Of a stretch of 64,000 bases of DNA, positions 17,576 through 26,366 are shown piece by piece; the stretch's first letter is position 1; each line of letters starts with the position of its first letter. This stretch comes from Actinomadura rudentiformis (GTDB taxonomy: Bacteria > Actinomycetota > Actinomycetes > Streptosporangiales > Streptosporangiaceae). The stretch lies in NCBI RefSeq assembly GCF_008923185.1, contig NZ_WBMT01000007.1:248001-312000 (forward strand). The letters run 5' to 3'. The translations under genes were made by a program, and so were the position numbers. Below the pieces are notes generated by a model, which did not search any database, had not been told where the DNA came from, and saw only the letters and a program-made list of their open reading frames with translations.

Positions 17576-18865
17576 ATGAGCAACACCTACCTGTTCGCCC
17601 TCACGGACGGAGGCAGCGGCACCGTCGCGCCCGAGCTGGGCGTGGCCCGGCGCCTCGTGGAGCGCGGCCACCGTGTGACCGTCCTCGGTGAGGACTCGAT
17701 GGCCGCGGCCGCGGCCGACACCGGAGCCACGTTCCTCCGCTGGGAGCACGGGCTCAACCGCCCCGACCACCGACCCGAGCACGCGCCGTACCGTGAGTGG
17801 GAGTTGACCAGTCCACCGGCCCTGGTCCGGGCGATGGTCGCCCACCTCGTCTCCGGTCCGGCGGAGGGCTACGCGCACGACGTGACGCGGGCGATCAGCG
17901 CCGACCGCCCCGACCTGGTGCTCACCTCGTTCTTCGCGTTCGGCGCCATGATCGCCGCAGAGGCCGCCGGGACGCCGTTCGACGTGTTGATGCCCAACAT
18001 CTACCCGCTGCCGGTTGCGGGCCTGCCGCCGTTCGGGCCCGGGTTCGCCCCCGCGCGGGGTGCCTGGGGACGCCTGCGCGACCGCGTCGTCGCCGCCCTG
18101 TCGCAGCGGACCTGGGACCGCGCCGCCCTGCCCGGCCTCAACGCAGTGCGCAGCAGCCACGGTCTCGGGCCGATCGCGCATTACCAGGACCAGGTGCACG
18201 CGGCGCGACGTCAACTCCTGCTCACCAGTGCGGCCTTCGACTTCCCGGCCCAGTTGCCGCCGTCGGCACGCTACGTGGGCCCGGTCCTCGACGACCCGGC
18301 CTGGGCGATTGGTCCGGACACGGCACCACCCGGCGACGCACCGCTCGTACTGGTGTCGATGTCGACCACGTTCCAGAGCCAGACGGAGACCCTGCAGCGG
18401 GTCGTGAACGCCCTTGCGGAACTCCCGGTGCGGGCTCTGGTCACCACCGGGCCGGTCATCGACCCAGGCACGATCATGGCGCCGCCGAACGTCGCGGTCG
18501 TGGCGGCCGCACCACACACGCGCGTGCTCCGCGACGCCGCGCTCGCCGTGACTCACGGCGGCCACGGCACACTCGTGAAGTCGTTCGTCACGGGCGTGCC
18601 CGTCGTGGTCCTGCCACACGGCCGGGACCAGGCGGATAACGCGGCGCGCGTGGTCCACCGCGGCGCCGGACTGTCGGTGCCGCGCGCCGCGTCACCGGCG
18701 CGGATAGCCCACGCCGTCCGCACGGTCCTCGAAGACCGCTCGTTCGCCGCCGGCGCGGCCCGGCTCGGCGCCGCCCTGCGCGCCGACGCCGCCAGCGGCC
18801 GCCTCCTCGCCGAACTCGAGGCGGACCTGGCCCACCAAGCCTTGGGGACACACCCGCACGGCTGA
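17576..18865 (+). CDS. GT1-family glycosyltransferase (macrolide/UGT type)
   Basis: 429-residue GT-B enzyme of the MGT/UGT family, transferring a sugar from a nucleotide donor to a small hydrophobic acceptor. The N-terminal domain starts YLFALTDGGSGTVAPELGVA, and the donor-binding signature HGGHGTLVKSFVTGVPVVVL with the PHGRDQADNA continuation lies from His327 on. It starts 6 bases after the membrane protein stop. It closes the cassette; such enzymes either decorate natural products or inactivate macrolides, and the context does not decide between them. Confidence 0.9.
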   Translation: MSNTYLFALTDGGSGTVAPELGVARRLVERGHRVTVLGEDSMAAAAADTGATFLRWEHGLNRPDHRPEHAPYREWELTSPPALVRAMVAHLVSGPAEGYAHDVTRAISADRPDLVLTSFFAFGAMIAAEAAGTPFDVLMPNIYPLPVAGLPPFGPGFAPARGAWGRLRDRVVAALSQRTWDRAALPGLNAVRSSHGLGPIAHYQDQVHAARRQLLLTSAAFDFPAQLPPSARYVGPVLDDPAWAIGPDTAPPGDAPLVLVSMSTTFQSQTETLQRVVNALAELPVRALVTTGPVIDPGTIMAPPNVAVVAAAPHTRVLRDAALAVTHGGHGTLVKSFVTGVPVVVLPHGRDQADNAARVVHRGAGLSVPRAASPARIAHAVRTVLEDRSFAAGAARLGAALRADAASGRLLAELEADLAHQALGTHPHG

Positions 18866-18963
18866 GCGCCGACCATCAAGACGCACGCCCCGGACAGTGA
18901 CAACATCCCGGCCTGCTGCTGTTCAGCCTCGTGGTGGTCTTGTGAGGCCAGCCCGACTCGACG

Positions 18964-19614
18964 TCAGGCGCCCCGGCTGCGTGCAGCCGGGGTGTCCGGC
19001 GTCCGGCACACGGCTCGCTCGGCCATGTCCACCAGGATGTCAATCGCCTCGTCGACCGTGTGGCTGCGGCCGGTCACCAGCAGGTCCAGGCTCTCAAAGC
19101 TCGTCAGCACCCACAGCGCGTCGACCGCCTCCTCGACAGTGAGCCCCTCACGCAGCTCACCCTCCCGTTCCAGGTGCTCAGCCAGGCTCTGCATGCCCGC
19201 CCGCCGGTCAATCTCCATATGGCGCACGGCACCGCCGGCCGACTCAGGATCCAGCCGATCCATGGCATGCAGCACGCGATAGACCGCCAACTCCTGACCC
19301 TTCATCCGGCTGGCCGCCCGGATGCCCTCACGCAGGTGATCACGCGCGTCAGCGGCGTCCACCGCCCGGCCGAGCTCACCCAGACCGGTGCGCTCCCAAA
19401 GATCGGCCACGAAAGCGTCGAACAGACCCGACCGCGAACCGAAATCAGCGTAGATCGTCGACCGCGACACCTTGGCCAGCTCAGCCACCCGACCCAGGCT
19501 CGGCTGCTCGGTCGGCACCTCGCGCAGACACCGGCCGACCGCCTCCAGAATCCGACGCCTGGTCTGCTCCGCGGCCTCAGCGCGCAGCACCTGCTGATAC
19601 TTCCGGGATGCCAT
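18964..19614 (-). CDS. TetR family transcriptional regulator
   Basis: 216-residue TetR repressor. The N-terminal HTH is clear: TRRRILEAVGRCLRE, then LGRVAELAKVSRSTIYADFG. The C-terminal helical ligand domain is divergent. I chose the ATG at 19614, which follows GGGGG, over an ATG six codons upstream. The gene faces the monooxygenase operon tail to tail and the STAND gene head to head, so it may control either. A perfect palindrome lies 27 bases upstream of its start. Confidence 0.88.
   Translation of the reverse strand: MASRKYQQVLRAEAAEQTRRRILEAVGRCLREVPTEQPSLGRVAELAKVSRSTIYADFGSRSGLFDAFVADLWERTGLGELGRAVDAADARDHLREGIRAASRMKGQELAVYRVLHAMDRLDPESAGGAVRHMEIDRRAGMQSLAEHLEREGELREGLTVEEAVDALWVLTSFESLDLLVTGRSHTVDEAIDILVDMAERAVCRTPDTPAARSRGA
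18971..18992 (+). terminator. hairpin terminator of the monooxygenase-glycosyltransferase operon
   Basis: CCCCGGCTGC-GT-GCAGCCGGGG is a perfect 10-bp stem about 105 bases after the glycosyltransferase stop. It lies in the last codons of the convergent TetR gene. There is no T-run, as usual in actinomycetes. Confidence 0.55.
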
Positions 19615-19640
19615 GCCCCCATACTGACACATTCACCCGA

Positions 19641-19651
19641 CAGACAGTCTG
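19641..19651. promoter_or_regulatory. palindrome upstream of tetR, possible operator
   Basis: CAGAC-A-GTCTG, a perfect 11-bp inverted repeat 27 bases upstream of the TetR start, in a position typical for autoregulation. It differs from the palindrome in the monooxygenase promoter (GTTCG-G-CGAAC), so control of that operon by this TetR is not supported by a shared site. Confidence 0.4.
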
Positions 19652-19945
19652 CTCAACTCGCGTCTCACGTAACGGCACCCCTAGCCGTCAGACTTGCGGC
19701 AGGTACTGGGAATGCCAGACCAGCCGGCCAGATAGCCGCGCAGGCAGCACGCGACCGAACAGGGTTGTGCGCGCGAAAGGGAACGTCTTCACCTGGAGAC
19801 CCCCGCGTCCACACCAACTGATTGCACTTGGCCAGGCGGCCCCGTGCGGGACCCATGTGATGACCTTCCTGTGGAGTAGTTCCGAAGGTGGCCAAGTGTT
19901 AGATGCCCCATTACGTGATGCTTCCGGCGGGGGATAGTTGCGGAT
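19652..19945. other. divergent intergenic region before the STAND gene
   Basis: Together with the palindrome it forms a 331-base gap between the divergent TetR and STAND genes. No gene is supported and I cannot identify a clear promoter pair; the STAND start is preceded by a GGCGGGGG run about 10 bases upstream. Confidence 0.35.
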
Positions 19946-22900
19946 GTGAGCGATGCGGATCTTGCGCGTGAGGGCGTCGCCCGATCGGTGCGCTCAGCTG
20001 GGGTGAAGGTGCGTTCGTGGACGCCGCCTGCGTTGCTGGCGGTGTTGTCGGCGGCGGCGTTCGCGCCCTTGCTTGTCTCGGGTTTGGGCGTCTCCGCGCT
20101 GGTCAGTGCTGGTGTCGGTGCCGCTACGGCGGTCGGTGGGAATGTGCTGACCGACGTGGTGAGGGGCGCTGTCGACAGCCTGCGTGGCCGTGAGCCGACG
20201 CGTGAGGAAGCTCAGGAGGAGCTCGAGCGCCGGTTCCGGGAGGTGCTGGCTGCCGGTGACGCGACCGCGGAGCGGCTGCGCGCCGAGCTTGCGGGTGTGC
20301 TCCGCGAGTTGGGGTTGGTCGGGACTGCGATCGAGGCGGCCGTCCAGAGCGGTGACCGCGAGCTCCAGGTGGCGCTGGAAGAGGGCTTGGCCGGGCTCGG
20401 TACAGAGTTCGCTGAGTTCTCCTTCGTTTTGACCGATCTGGCGAGCCAGTTGATGCGCATCCGCGAAGGCATCGACCAGCAGCGGGCCGAACTCCAGACG
20501 GCGGTCGGGCTGCAGTACCGGCAGGCGACCGACACCCGGCTCCTGCTCGACCGGCTTGCGCTGATCGAACGCCGGATCCCGGCTGGCGACGCGTCCGACG
20601 GCGCACGGTGGAGGGGCGGAAGCCCTTACAAGGGTCTGGCGACCTACAGCGAGGCCGACGCCGATGTGTTCGTCGGACGCGAGGAGATGACTGCGCAACT
20701 GGTCAGCACACTGTCGCAGCGCCTGACCCGACCGGGCCTCCTCATCGTCACCGGCGCGTCCGGAGCAGGAAAGTCGTCGCTGCTGCGCGCCGGGCTCTCC
20801 CCTGCGATCGCGCGCGGCGGCCTGTCTGAGCCCGCACGCCTGTGGCCGCGCCATGTCATGGACCAGCCCACCCGCGCGCCGTTGACCAACCTCGCCGGCC
20901 TGCTCGCGGGCCTGGCCGGACTCGATGCCAGGACCGTTCTGGACAGGTTGGAAGGCGATCCGGCCGACGCCTCCCTGCTTGTGCGGCAGGCGGTCGACCA
21001 CGACGCGCGCCGACGCGAGCTTCCCGCCGGGGGCCGCCTGATCCTCGTGGTGGACCAGTTCGAAGAGGTCTTCGCAACAGGCGGCGAGGACGCGGCTGCC
21101 CAGCGCACCGCGTTCGTCGCGGCTCTGCACGCCGCCGCGACCGCGGACCCTCCCGCCGCACTCGTGATCATCGCGGTACGCGGCGACGTCATCGACCGAT
21201 GCGCCGACCACCCCGAGCTGGTCGAAGCCTTGCGCCAGGGCCCGTTCATCCTCGGCCCGATGAGCGAGCCCGAGCTGCGCTCGGCCATCACAGTGCCTGC
21301 GGAGACGGCCGGGCTGGAGATCGAATCCGGCCTTGTCGACACCATTCTGGGGGAGTTGCGCACACCCACCGGTTTCGACGCGGGAGCCTTGCCACTGCTG
21401 TCCCAGACGATGCTCACCGTCTGGGAACACCGCGAAGGAAACCGCCTCACCAACCGCGGCTACGCCATCACTGGCGGCGTCACTCGCGCCGTGGCATCGA
21501 GCGCCGAGGCTGCCTACGCCGAACTCGACGACGAGCGCAAGAACCTGGCCCGCCGACTGTTCCAGCAGCTGACCGCGGTCTCACCGGACGGCAGGCTGAC
21601 CCGCCGGACCATGCCGCGTACGGCTCTGGCGGAGATTGGAGAGCTGGAGGAGGTCCTGGAGGTTTTCGCCCGGCGCCGGCTGATCGTCGTCGACAGCGAC
21701 GCGGTCCAGATCTCCCACGACTCCCTCCTGACCAACTGGCCCGCCCTGCGCGAATGGATGGAGCCGGACGTGACCGGCCAGGCAATCCGCAGCCGGTTGA
21801 TCGACGAAGCCGAACGGTGGAACCGCGAAGAACGCGCCACGTCCTACTTGTACCGAGGCGTCGAGCTGGCCGCCGCGCGTCAGGCCGAACCACGCTGGCG
21901 GGACACGCCCCTGACCGGCACCGCGCGGGAGTTCCTGGATGAGAGCGTGCGCGCAGAGGCCCGAGGCACACGTCGGCGTCGTCTGACCCTGGCCACGCTC
22001 TCGGGCCTCATCGCGGCGGCCCTCGTCCTGGCGGGCCTGGCCGTTCTCCAAAGTCAAACGGCGCGGCAGCAGGAGAAGATCGCCACTGCGCGGGAACTCG
22101 TCGCCAAAGCCGAAGCCGCCTTGGAGACCGATCCCCAGACCGCTCTGCGCCTCAACGTGGCCGCCCAACGCATCAACCCCGACCCTGAAACCAACGCCTA
22201 CCTGCAAAGGGCCATCACCACCACGCCGTACGCCGGTCAGCTCACAGGGGTGAGCACCTCGGTCAGCTCCATCGCCTACTCTCCGAGCGAGCGCTACCTC
22301 GCGGCCGGATACGTCAACGGGCAGGTCATGCTCTGGGACCTCCGCGATCCCCTGCGCCCGCGTACTCTGGGCCGGCCCTTCGCCGCATTCGACTCGCCGG
22401 TCAACACAATCGGCTTCTCCTCGGGCGACCGCCGGCTCGTCACCGCCGGCAATGCCGGCTTCATCGCCGTCTGGGACCTGACCGACCCGTCCCGGCCACG
22501 CCCGGCAGGCAATCCGGTCAAAGGCAAGAAGTACCGGACGAGCACGGTAGCGATATCGCGGGACGGAAGTGCCCTGGCCATGACGACCGAGAAGAACCGC
22601 GAGCTTCAGCTATGGGACCTCACCGATCCCACCCGCGTCCGCCCGTCCGGGCCCGCATTCGCGTCCCAGTCCAAAGGCTTGATCCTCGTCGCCTTCTCCT
22701 CAGACGGCGGCAGAATCGCCGTCGCCCCCAGCGACTACAGGGATCCGGTGACCCTTTGGGATATCCGACAGCGCTCAGAGCCACGGCTGCTCGGGCGTTT
22801 TGAACCGCGGCTCGCAGCAGGCGGTCTCTCATTCTCTGGCGACGGCAGGATGCTCGCCATCCATGGAGGCTTCAAAGGCACCACGCTCTGGGACGTAAGC

Positions 22901-24301
22901 GATCCGAGGAACATTCGACCCGCGAGCGAGCCCGTAGGGCCCGCATTCACCTCCCAGGTGAGCTTCGCTCCCAAGGGCACCATCCTCGCAGTGACCGGCG
23001 ATCGCGATTCGGGCGTCGTGCTGTGGGACTTCCGAAATCCTGACTCCCCGGACCAGGTCGACAGCCTGATCGCCGGCGAATACGACACAGCCATGGCGTT
23101 CTCTCCAGACGGCAGAATGGCCGTCAGCGGTGCGTCGGATACCGGCCGTATCACTCTTTGGAACCTGGCCCGCCTCGGGCGCCCGCAATCGTATGGCCCG
23201 CCGTTCGTCGGCCACCACGGGAAGCATCTCGACGTCTACGCCTTGGACATGTCGCGGGACGGCACGATGCTTGCGACCGGCGGCCGAGACAACACCGTCG
23301 GGTTGTGGAACATCGCCGACCGTGCCCGTCCCCGCCGCCTCGGCACGCTGAAGGGCCACACCGGCGATGGAGTTGAGGGCCTCGCTTTCTCACCGGATGG
23401 GAAACTGTTGTCCTCTGGCGATACCGAAGGGACCGTCATCCTCTGGGATCTCACCGATCCAAGCCATCCGCGCCCGTTGGGCTCCCCAATCCCCACTCCC
23501 ATCGACACCGTGCGAGCGCTCTCGTTCTCCGCTGACGGAAAAACGCTGATCGCGGGCGGCGACAGCGGAACGATCTCCTGGGACCTGCGGGAGCCCGCTC
23601 GCCCACGCAGCTCAGCACGGTTGCTCTACGAGGGGGGCGTACTGGAGATCTGGCGGCCCTCGGACGGCCGAGTGCTCGCACTCCTCAAAGGTACGCGATC
23701 ACCTCGCGCCCGCGACGCCAACCCGGCCCCTCAAGGCTCTCGCCTGTGGGATATCTCGGACCTCGATAAACCGAAACAGCTAGGCCCGGCCCTCACCGGA
23801 CACACCGACAGCGTACAGAGCGCCGCCCTGTCCCCCTCCGGCGACGTGCTCGCCATCGGCGACAAGCGTGGAACAGTCCTCCTCTGGGATCTGCGCGAGC
23901 CGTCCCGTCCCCGAAGACTCGGCGACGCCTTGCGCCCCCACGGCGACAGCATCAAGGTGGCCCTGGCGTTCGCGCCGAAGACCGATCTCATGGTGACCTC
24001 CGGGAGCAGCGGCGATGTCTACCTATGGGACCTCGGCAACCGCATTCTGCCCAGGCGATTGAGCACGTCGCTGAACGACAACCTGGACGCCGTCTTCCAT
24101 CTGGCGTTCTCCTCTGACGGCGGCACACTGGCGACCGCCGGGTCCGACGGCGACGTCGTCCTCTGGGACATGCGTCCGACCTACGATCTGCGCCGCCACC
24201 TGAAAGAAACCTCCTGCCTGGTCACTCGCGGTGGCCTCGACCGCGAACAATGGAACCGCTACCTGCCCGACCTCGACTACCTGGACACCTGCGCTCGCTG
24301 A
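19946..24301 (+). CDS. STAND NTPase with N-terminal membrane domain and two WD40 propellers
   Basis: 1451-residue protein. Residues about 27-72 are hydrophobic and glycine-rich, followed by a helical bundle to about 225 (HeLo/MLKL-like in layout, my inference). An nSTAND1-type NTPase follows: Walker A GASGAGKSS (270-278) and Walker B LILVVDQFEE (365-374). A transmembrane helix (about 680-703) precedes a short TPR-like stretch (ALETDPQTALRLNVAAQRI). From about 775 to 1420 I count 14 WD40 blades (VMLWDLRDP, IAVWDLTDP ... VVLWDMRPT), enough for two seven-bladed propellers. STAND/WD40 proteins sense ligands, oligomerise and trigger an effector; several are anti-phage or cell-death factors. The start is GTG. 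Confidence 0.9.
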   Translation: MSDADLAREGVARSVRSAGVKVRSWTPPALLAVLSAAAFAPLLVSGLGVSALVSAGVGAATAVGGNVLTDVVRGAVDSLRGREPTREEAQEELERRFREVLAAGDATAERLRAELAGVLRELGLVGTAIEAAVQSGDRELQVALEEGLAGLGTEFAEFSFVLTDLASQLMRIREGIDQQRAELQTAVGLQYRQATDTRLLLDRLALIERRIPAGDASDGARWRGGSPYKGLATYSEADADVFVGREEMTAQLVSTLSQRLTRPGLLIVTGASGAGKSSLLRAGLSPAIARGGLSEPARLWPRHVMDQPTRAPLTNLAGLLAGLAGLDARTVLDRLEGDPADASLLVRQAVDHDARRRELPAGGRLILVVDQFEEVFATGGEDAAAQRTAFVAALHAAATADPPAALVIIAVRGDVIDRCADHPELVEALRQGPFILGPMSEPELRSAITVPAETAGLEIESGLVDTILGELRTPTGFDAGALPLLSQTMLTVWEHREGNRLTNRGYAITGGVTRAVASSAEAAYAELDDERKNLARRLFQQLTAVSPDGRLTRRTMPRTALAEIGELEEVLEVFARRRLIVVDSDAVQISHDSLLTNWPALREWMEPDVTGQAIRSRLIDEAERWNREERATSYLYRGVELAAARQAEPRWRDTPLTGTAREFLDESVRAEARGTRRRRLTLATLSGLIAAALVLAGLAVLQSQTARQQEKIATARELVAKAEAALETDPQTALRLNVAAQRINPDPETNAYLQRAITTTPYAGQLTGVSTSVSSIAYSPSERYLAAGYVNGQVMLWDLRDPLRPRTLGRPFAAFDSPVNTIGFSSGDRRLVTAGNAGFIAVWDLTDPSRPRPAGNPVKGKKYRTSTVAISRDGSALAMTTEKNRELQLWDLTDPTRVRPSGPAFASQSKGLILVAFSSDGGRIAVAPSDYRDPVTLWDIRQRSEPRLLGRFEPRLAAGGLSFSGDGRMLAIHGGFKGTTLWDVSDPRNIRPASEPVGPAFTSQVSFAPKGTILAVTGDRDSGVVLWDFRNPDSPDQVDSLIAGEYDTAMAFSPDGRMAVSGASDTGRITLWNLARLGRPQSYGPPFVGHHGKHLDVYALDMSRDGTMLATGGRDNTVGLWNIADRARPRRLGTLKGHTGDGVEGLAFSPDGKLLSSGDTEGTVILWDLTDPSHPRPLGSPIPTPIDTVRALSFSADGKTLIAGGDSGTISWDLREPARPRSSARLLYEGGVLEIWRPSDGRVLALLKGTRSPRARDANPAPQGSRLWDISDLDKPKQLGPALTGHTDSVQSAALSPSGDVLAIGDKRGTVLLWDLREPSRPRRLGDALRPHGDSIKVALAFAPKTDLMVTSGSSGDVYLWDLGNRILPRRLSTSLNDNLDAVFHLAFSSDGGTLATAGSDGDVVLWDMRPTYDLRRHLKETSCLVTRGGLDREQWNRYLPDLDYLDTCAR

Positions 24302-24439
24302 CACCGAACGCATCGTGACCGTGGAGACGGGCAAGGTGGGGCAGGAGACGATTTCGCGATCATCGGTGCCCCCCTGGCCGCCGCCATCAGCACGGCGATC
24401 GTGCTGGCCTGCATCAACGGCTTTCACCGCCCCTCTTCA

Positions 24440-25012
24440 TCACCAGGGACAGCTCCTGCCGAGGCCACGCTCGGTGGCGCCTGCAGGGAAGGCAGCCAGC
24501 GCCGGTTGTAGAAGTTGGAGTGCCGCCACCAGGCGCCACGAGCGGCGGGATTTGGCCGAGCGCAGCGGCGGGTCGGCCTCGATCGCGTCCTGGAAGATCG
24601 AATACAGCAGGCCGTGCAGGTTCCAGATGGTCTTGGGCTTGTGTGGACGGCGCAGCCACCTGGGCAGAATGCGCAGGATCGGGCACGCCCCACCTGCAGT
24701 TCGTTGACCCATCGCCGGATCAGATGCCGGTCGATCCCGTGGCCGTCCCGGATATCGAGATCTCCGAACCTGGACAGCATGTAGTTACGGAGGTCACGCT
24801 CATAGTCGTATCGCGTCCGTTCCGCCACGCTGGACAGCGTCCGCGCGTAACGCCGCGCATAGTCACTCGACTGCCAGCCTGAACGCCAGGGCAGACCCCG
24901 AGTCGTGAAAGGTCTCCGATTGAGGAGCGCCTTGCCCTGTCCCGCCGAGCCGCCACTTGACCCGGTAACTCGTCCGCTTGTCCTTGCGCCGCCGGCATTC
25001 GATGTTCGCCAT
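24440..25012 (-). pseudogene. N-terminal half of a tyrosine integrase, frameshifted
   Basis: The ATG at 25012 begins MANIECRRRKDKRTSYRVKW, a typical arm-binding (AP2-like) integrase start, and stops early. In a second frame the core-binding domain continues (YARRYARTLSSVAERTRYDY, then IDRHLIRRWVNELQVG). In a third frame comes PKTIWNLHGLLYSIFQDAIE, the helix region before the catalytic domain. The catalytic domain itself is absent. At least two frameshifts and a 3' truncation make it inactive. It belongs to the phage/AICE-type integrases that use tRNA genes. Confidence 0.75.
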
Positions 25013-25132
25013 GACCGCAAGCTAGAACCCCGCCGCGGACGCGCAAAGGGAATCGGTGATCGTCCATACACCCACGAAACGTGAAAGCCCCAACCGGGCG
25101 GCGTTCCATCGCAGGTCAGGGCCTTGATCACA

Positions 25133-25179
25133 GTGGAGCGAGTGACGGGAATCGAACCCGCGCTACCAGCTTGGGAAGC
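25133..25179. repeat. left attachment-site copy (47-bp direct repeat)
   Basis: Forty-seven bases identical to 27107-27153, the part of the tRNA-Gly gene from the anticodon arm to the encoded CCA end. Past 25179 the sequence no longer matches tRNA. This is the expected footprint of site-specific integration at the tRNA 3' end. Confidence 0.85.
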
Positions 25180-25368
25180 CGCATCCACTGATCACTGCCC
25201 ACCAGCCAACCCGCTGACCTGCACCAACGCAACCATCTCCCCGCTGACGACCGTACGCGCCCGCAGATCCCCGCTCCAACGGGCACGCAACGGGCACGTG
25301 GGCGGCGCGTGCGCCGGCCACTCCTCGGGCTTCCCATAGATGCCAGAGGGTGATCATGCCTTGATCAC
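25180..25368. other. non-coding left arm of the island
   Basis: Between the left attachment copy and the repeat array. No gene is supported. It includes a doubled CAACGGGCACG motif (near 25276-25300) that could be an integrase arm site, which is speculative. Confidence 0.3.
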
Positions 25369-25450
25369 CTGTGCTTACCTGTCGCTACCTGTCGCTACCT
25401 ATCCCTAGCTGTGGTTAGCTGTCGCTAGTTGTAGCTCGATGTAGCAAGCT
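25369..25450. repeat. array of 10-bp phased repeats
   Basis: About eight consecutive decamers with consensus near GTCGCTACCT: GTGCTTACCT, GTCGCTACCT twice, ATCCCTAGCT, GTGGTTAGCT, GTCGCTAGTT, then GTAGCTCGAT and GTAGCAAGCT. The period is exactly 10 bp, close to one helical turn. It ends about 40 bases before the antitoxin start, so it could be an operator for the toxin-antitoxin promoter, integrase/excisionase arm sites or iterons. Confidence 0.7.
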
Positions 25451-25492
25451 GAAGGAAGTTATAGGCGGCTGGATCAAGACGGGAGGTGCAGG

Positions 25493-25684
25493 ATGACTGC
25501 TGGCAGCGCTCACTACGCGGCGGAACCGCCGAAGGGCTCCACCTCACTAGATGACCTTGCGCGCCAGAAGAACGTCCAGGTCGTCACATCCGCCGATGAT
25601 CTCGCGCAGGATGGCGTGTTCGACTCCGATGAAGAGCTAGACGCCTTTCTGGAACACGTCACTGAGGCTCGGCACGCTGACTAA
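25493..25684 (+). CDS. putative antitoxin of a VapBC-like pair
   Basis: 63-residue acidic protein. The ATG at 25493 follows GGGAGGTGCAGG, a strong ribosome site. The C-terminal half (LDDLARQKNVQVVTSADDLA...DEELDAFLEHV) has the look of short antitoxins that wrap around a PIN-domain toxin. A DNA-binding fold is not obvious at this length. It ends 11 bases before the PIN toxin gene, the usual antitoxin-first order. Upstream lies the 10-bp repeat array, a plausible operator. Confidence 0.7.
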   Translation: MTAGSAHYAAEPPKGSTSLDDLARQKNVQVVTSADDLAQDGVFDSDEELDAFLEHVTEARHAD

Positions 25685-25695
25685 CGTGGGCGTCT

Positions 25696-26097
25696 ATGGA
25701 TCGTGTGGTCCTCGATACGGACGTAGCCTCCCTCAGCTTGAAGCGTCGCGTCCCACCGCCCGTCATGACCCGCTTGATCGGTAAGCAGCCCTGCATCGCA
25801 TTCGTCACCCTTGGCGAGTTGGCCCAGTGGGCAGAGCTGCGACAGTGGGGGCGGCGCAATCGCGAGGCACTCGGCCACTGGCTGAATGGCGTGATCGTGC
25901 TGCCCTACACGGACGACGTGGCGATCACATGGGGCCAACTCTCCGCCGCCGCCATCCGGCGCGGCCGACCTCGTCCGGCCAACGACTCCTGGATCGCAGC
26001 TTGCGCCCTTACCTATGGCCTCCCTCTGGCGACCCTCAACGTAAAGGACTTCGAGGATTTCGCCGAGCACGAGGGTCTCGGCCTCATCACGACCTAA
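25696..26097 (+). CDS. PIN-domain toxin (VapC/FitB-like)
   Basis: 133-residue PIN-domain ribonuclease, probably cleaving tRNA or other RNA when not bound by its antitoxin. The acidic active-site residues are all present: VVLDTDVASLSL (Asp near 7-9), TLGELAQWAE (Glu), PANDSWIAACAL (Asp) and LNVKDFEDF (Asp). Length is typical for VapC. It follows the antitoxin gene by 11 bases. As the only intact functional module in the tRNA-Gly island it may have stabilised the element. Confidence 0.88.
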   Translation: MDRVVLDTDVASLSLKRRVPPPVMTRLIGKQPCIAFVTLGELAQWAELRQWGRRNREALGHWLNGVIVLPYTDDVAITWGQLSAAAIRRGRPRPANDSWIAACALTYGLPLATLNVKDFEDFAEHEGLGLITT

Positions 26098-26196
26098 GCA
26101 GACGCTCCCGCCGTGCCGGAGGCTGATTCGCGCGAGCGGCGAGACGGTGTGACAGAGCTTGGCACGCGAATGAGGGCTCCGGTCTCCAGGAGGGGT

Positions 26197-26220
26197 CTGG
26201 GGAACCACGGGGTTCCCCAG
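26197..26220. terminator. hairpin downstream of the toxin gene
   Basis: CTGGGGAACC-ACGG-GGTTCCCCAG: perfect 10-bp stem with a 4-base loop, about 100 bases past the toxin stop. It is well placed to end the toxin-antitoxin transcript. Confidence 0.55.
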
Positions 26221-26366
26221 TCGCAGACGCTCACTTTGGGACATGCCCGTGGCCAACGTGAGAGCGGGCTGCCTTCGACGCCGTAGGCACCAGTAGGCGA
26301 GCTTGCTCGTTGCCGACGGCGTGACCGAATCCGCGGTGACATCCGGCGGCGGCGCGACCTAGTGAC

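Noticed and set aside
25133..25179. A second tRNA-Gly gene
   Set aside because: Only the 3' half is present; the 5' half and D-arm are missing, so it is an attachment-site copy.
25369..25450. CRISPR-like array
   Set aside because: The units are only 10 bp with no spacers, and there are no cas genes.
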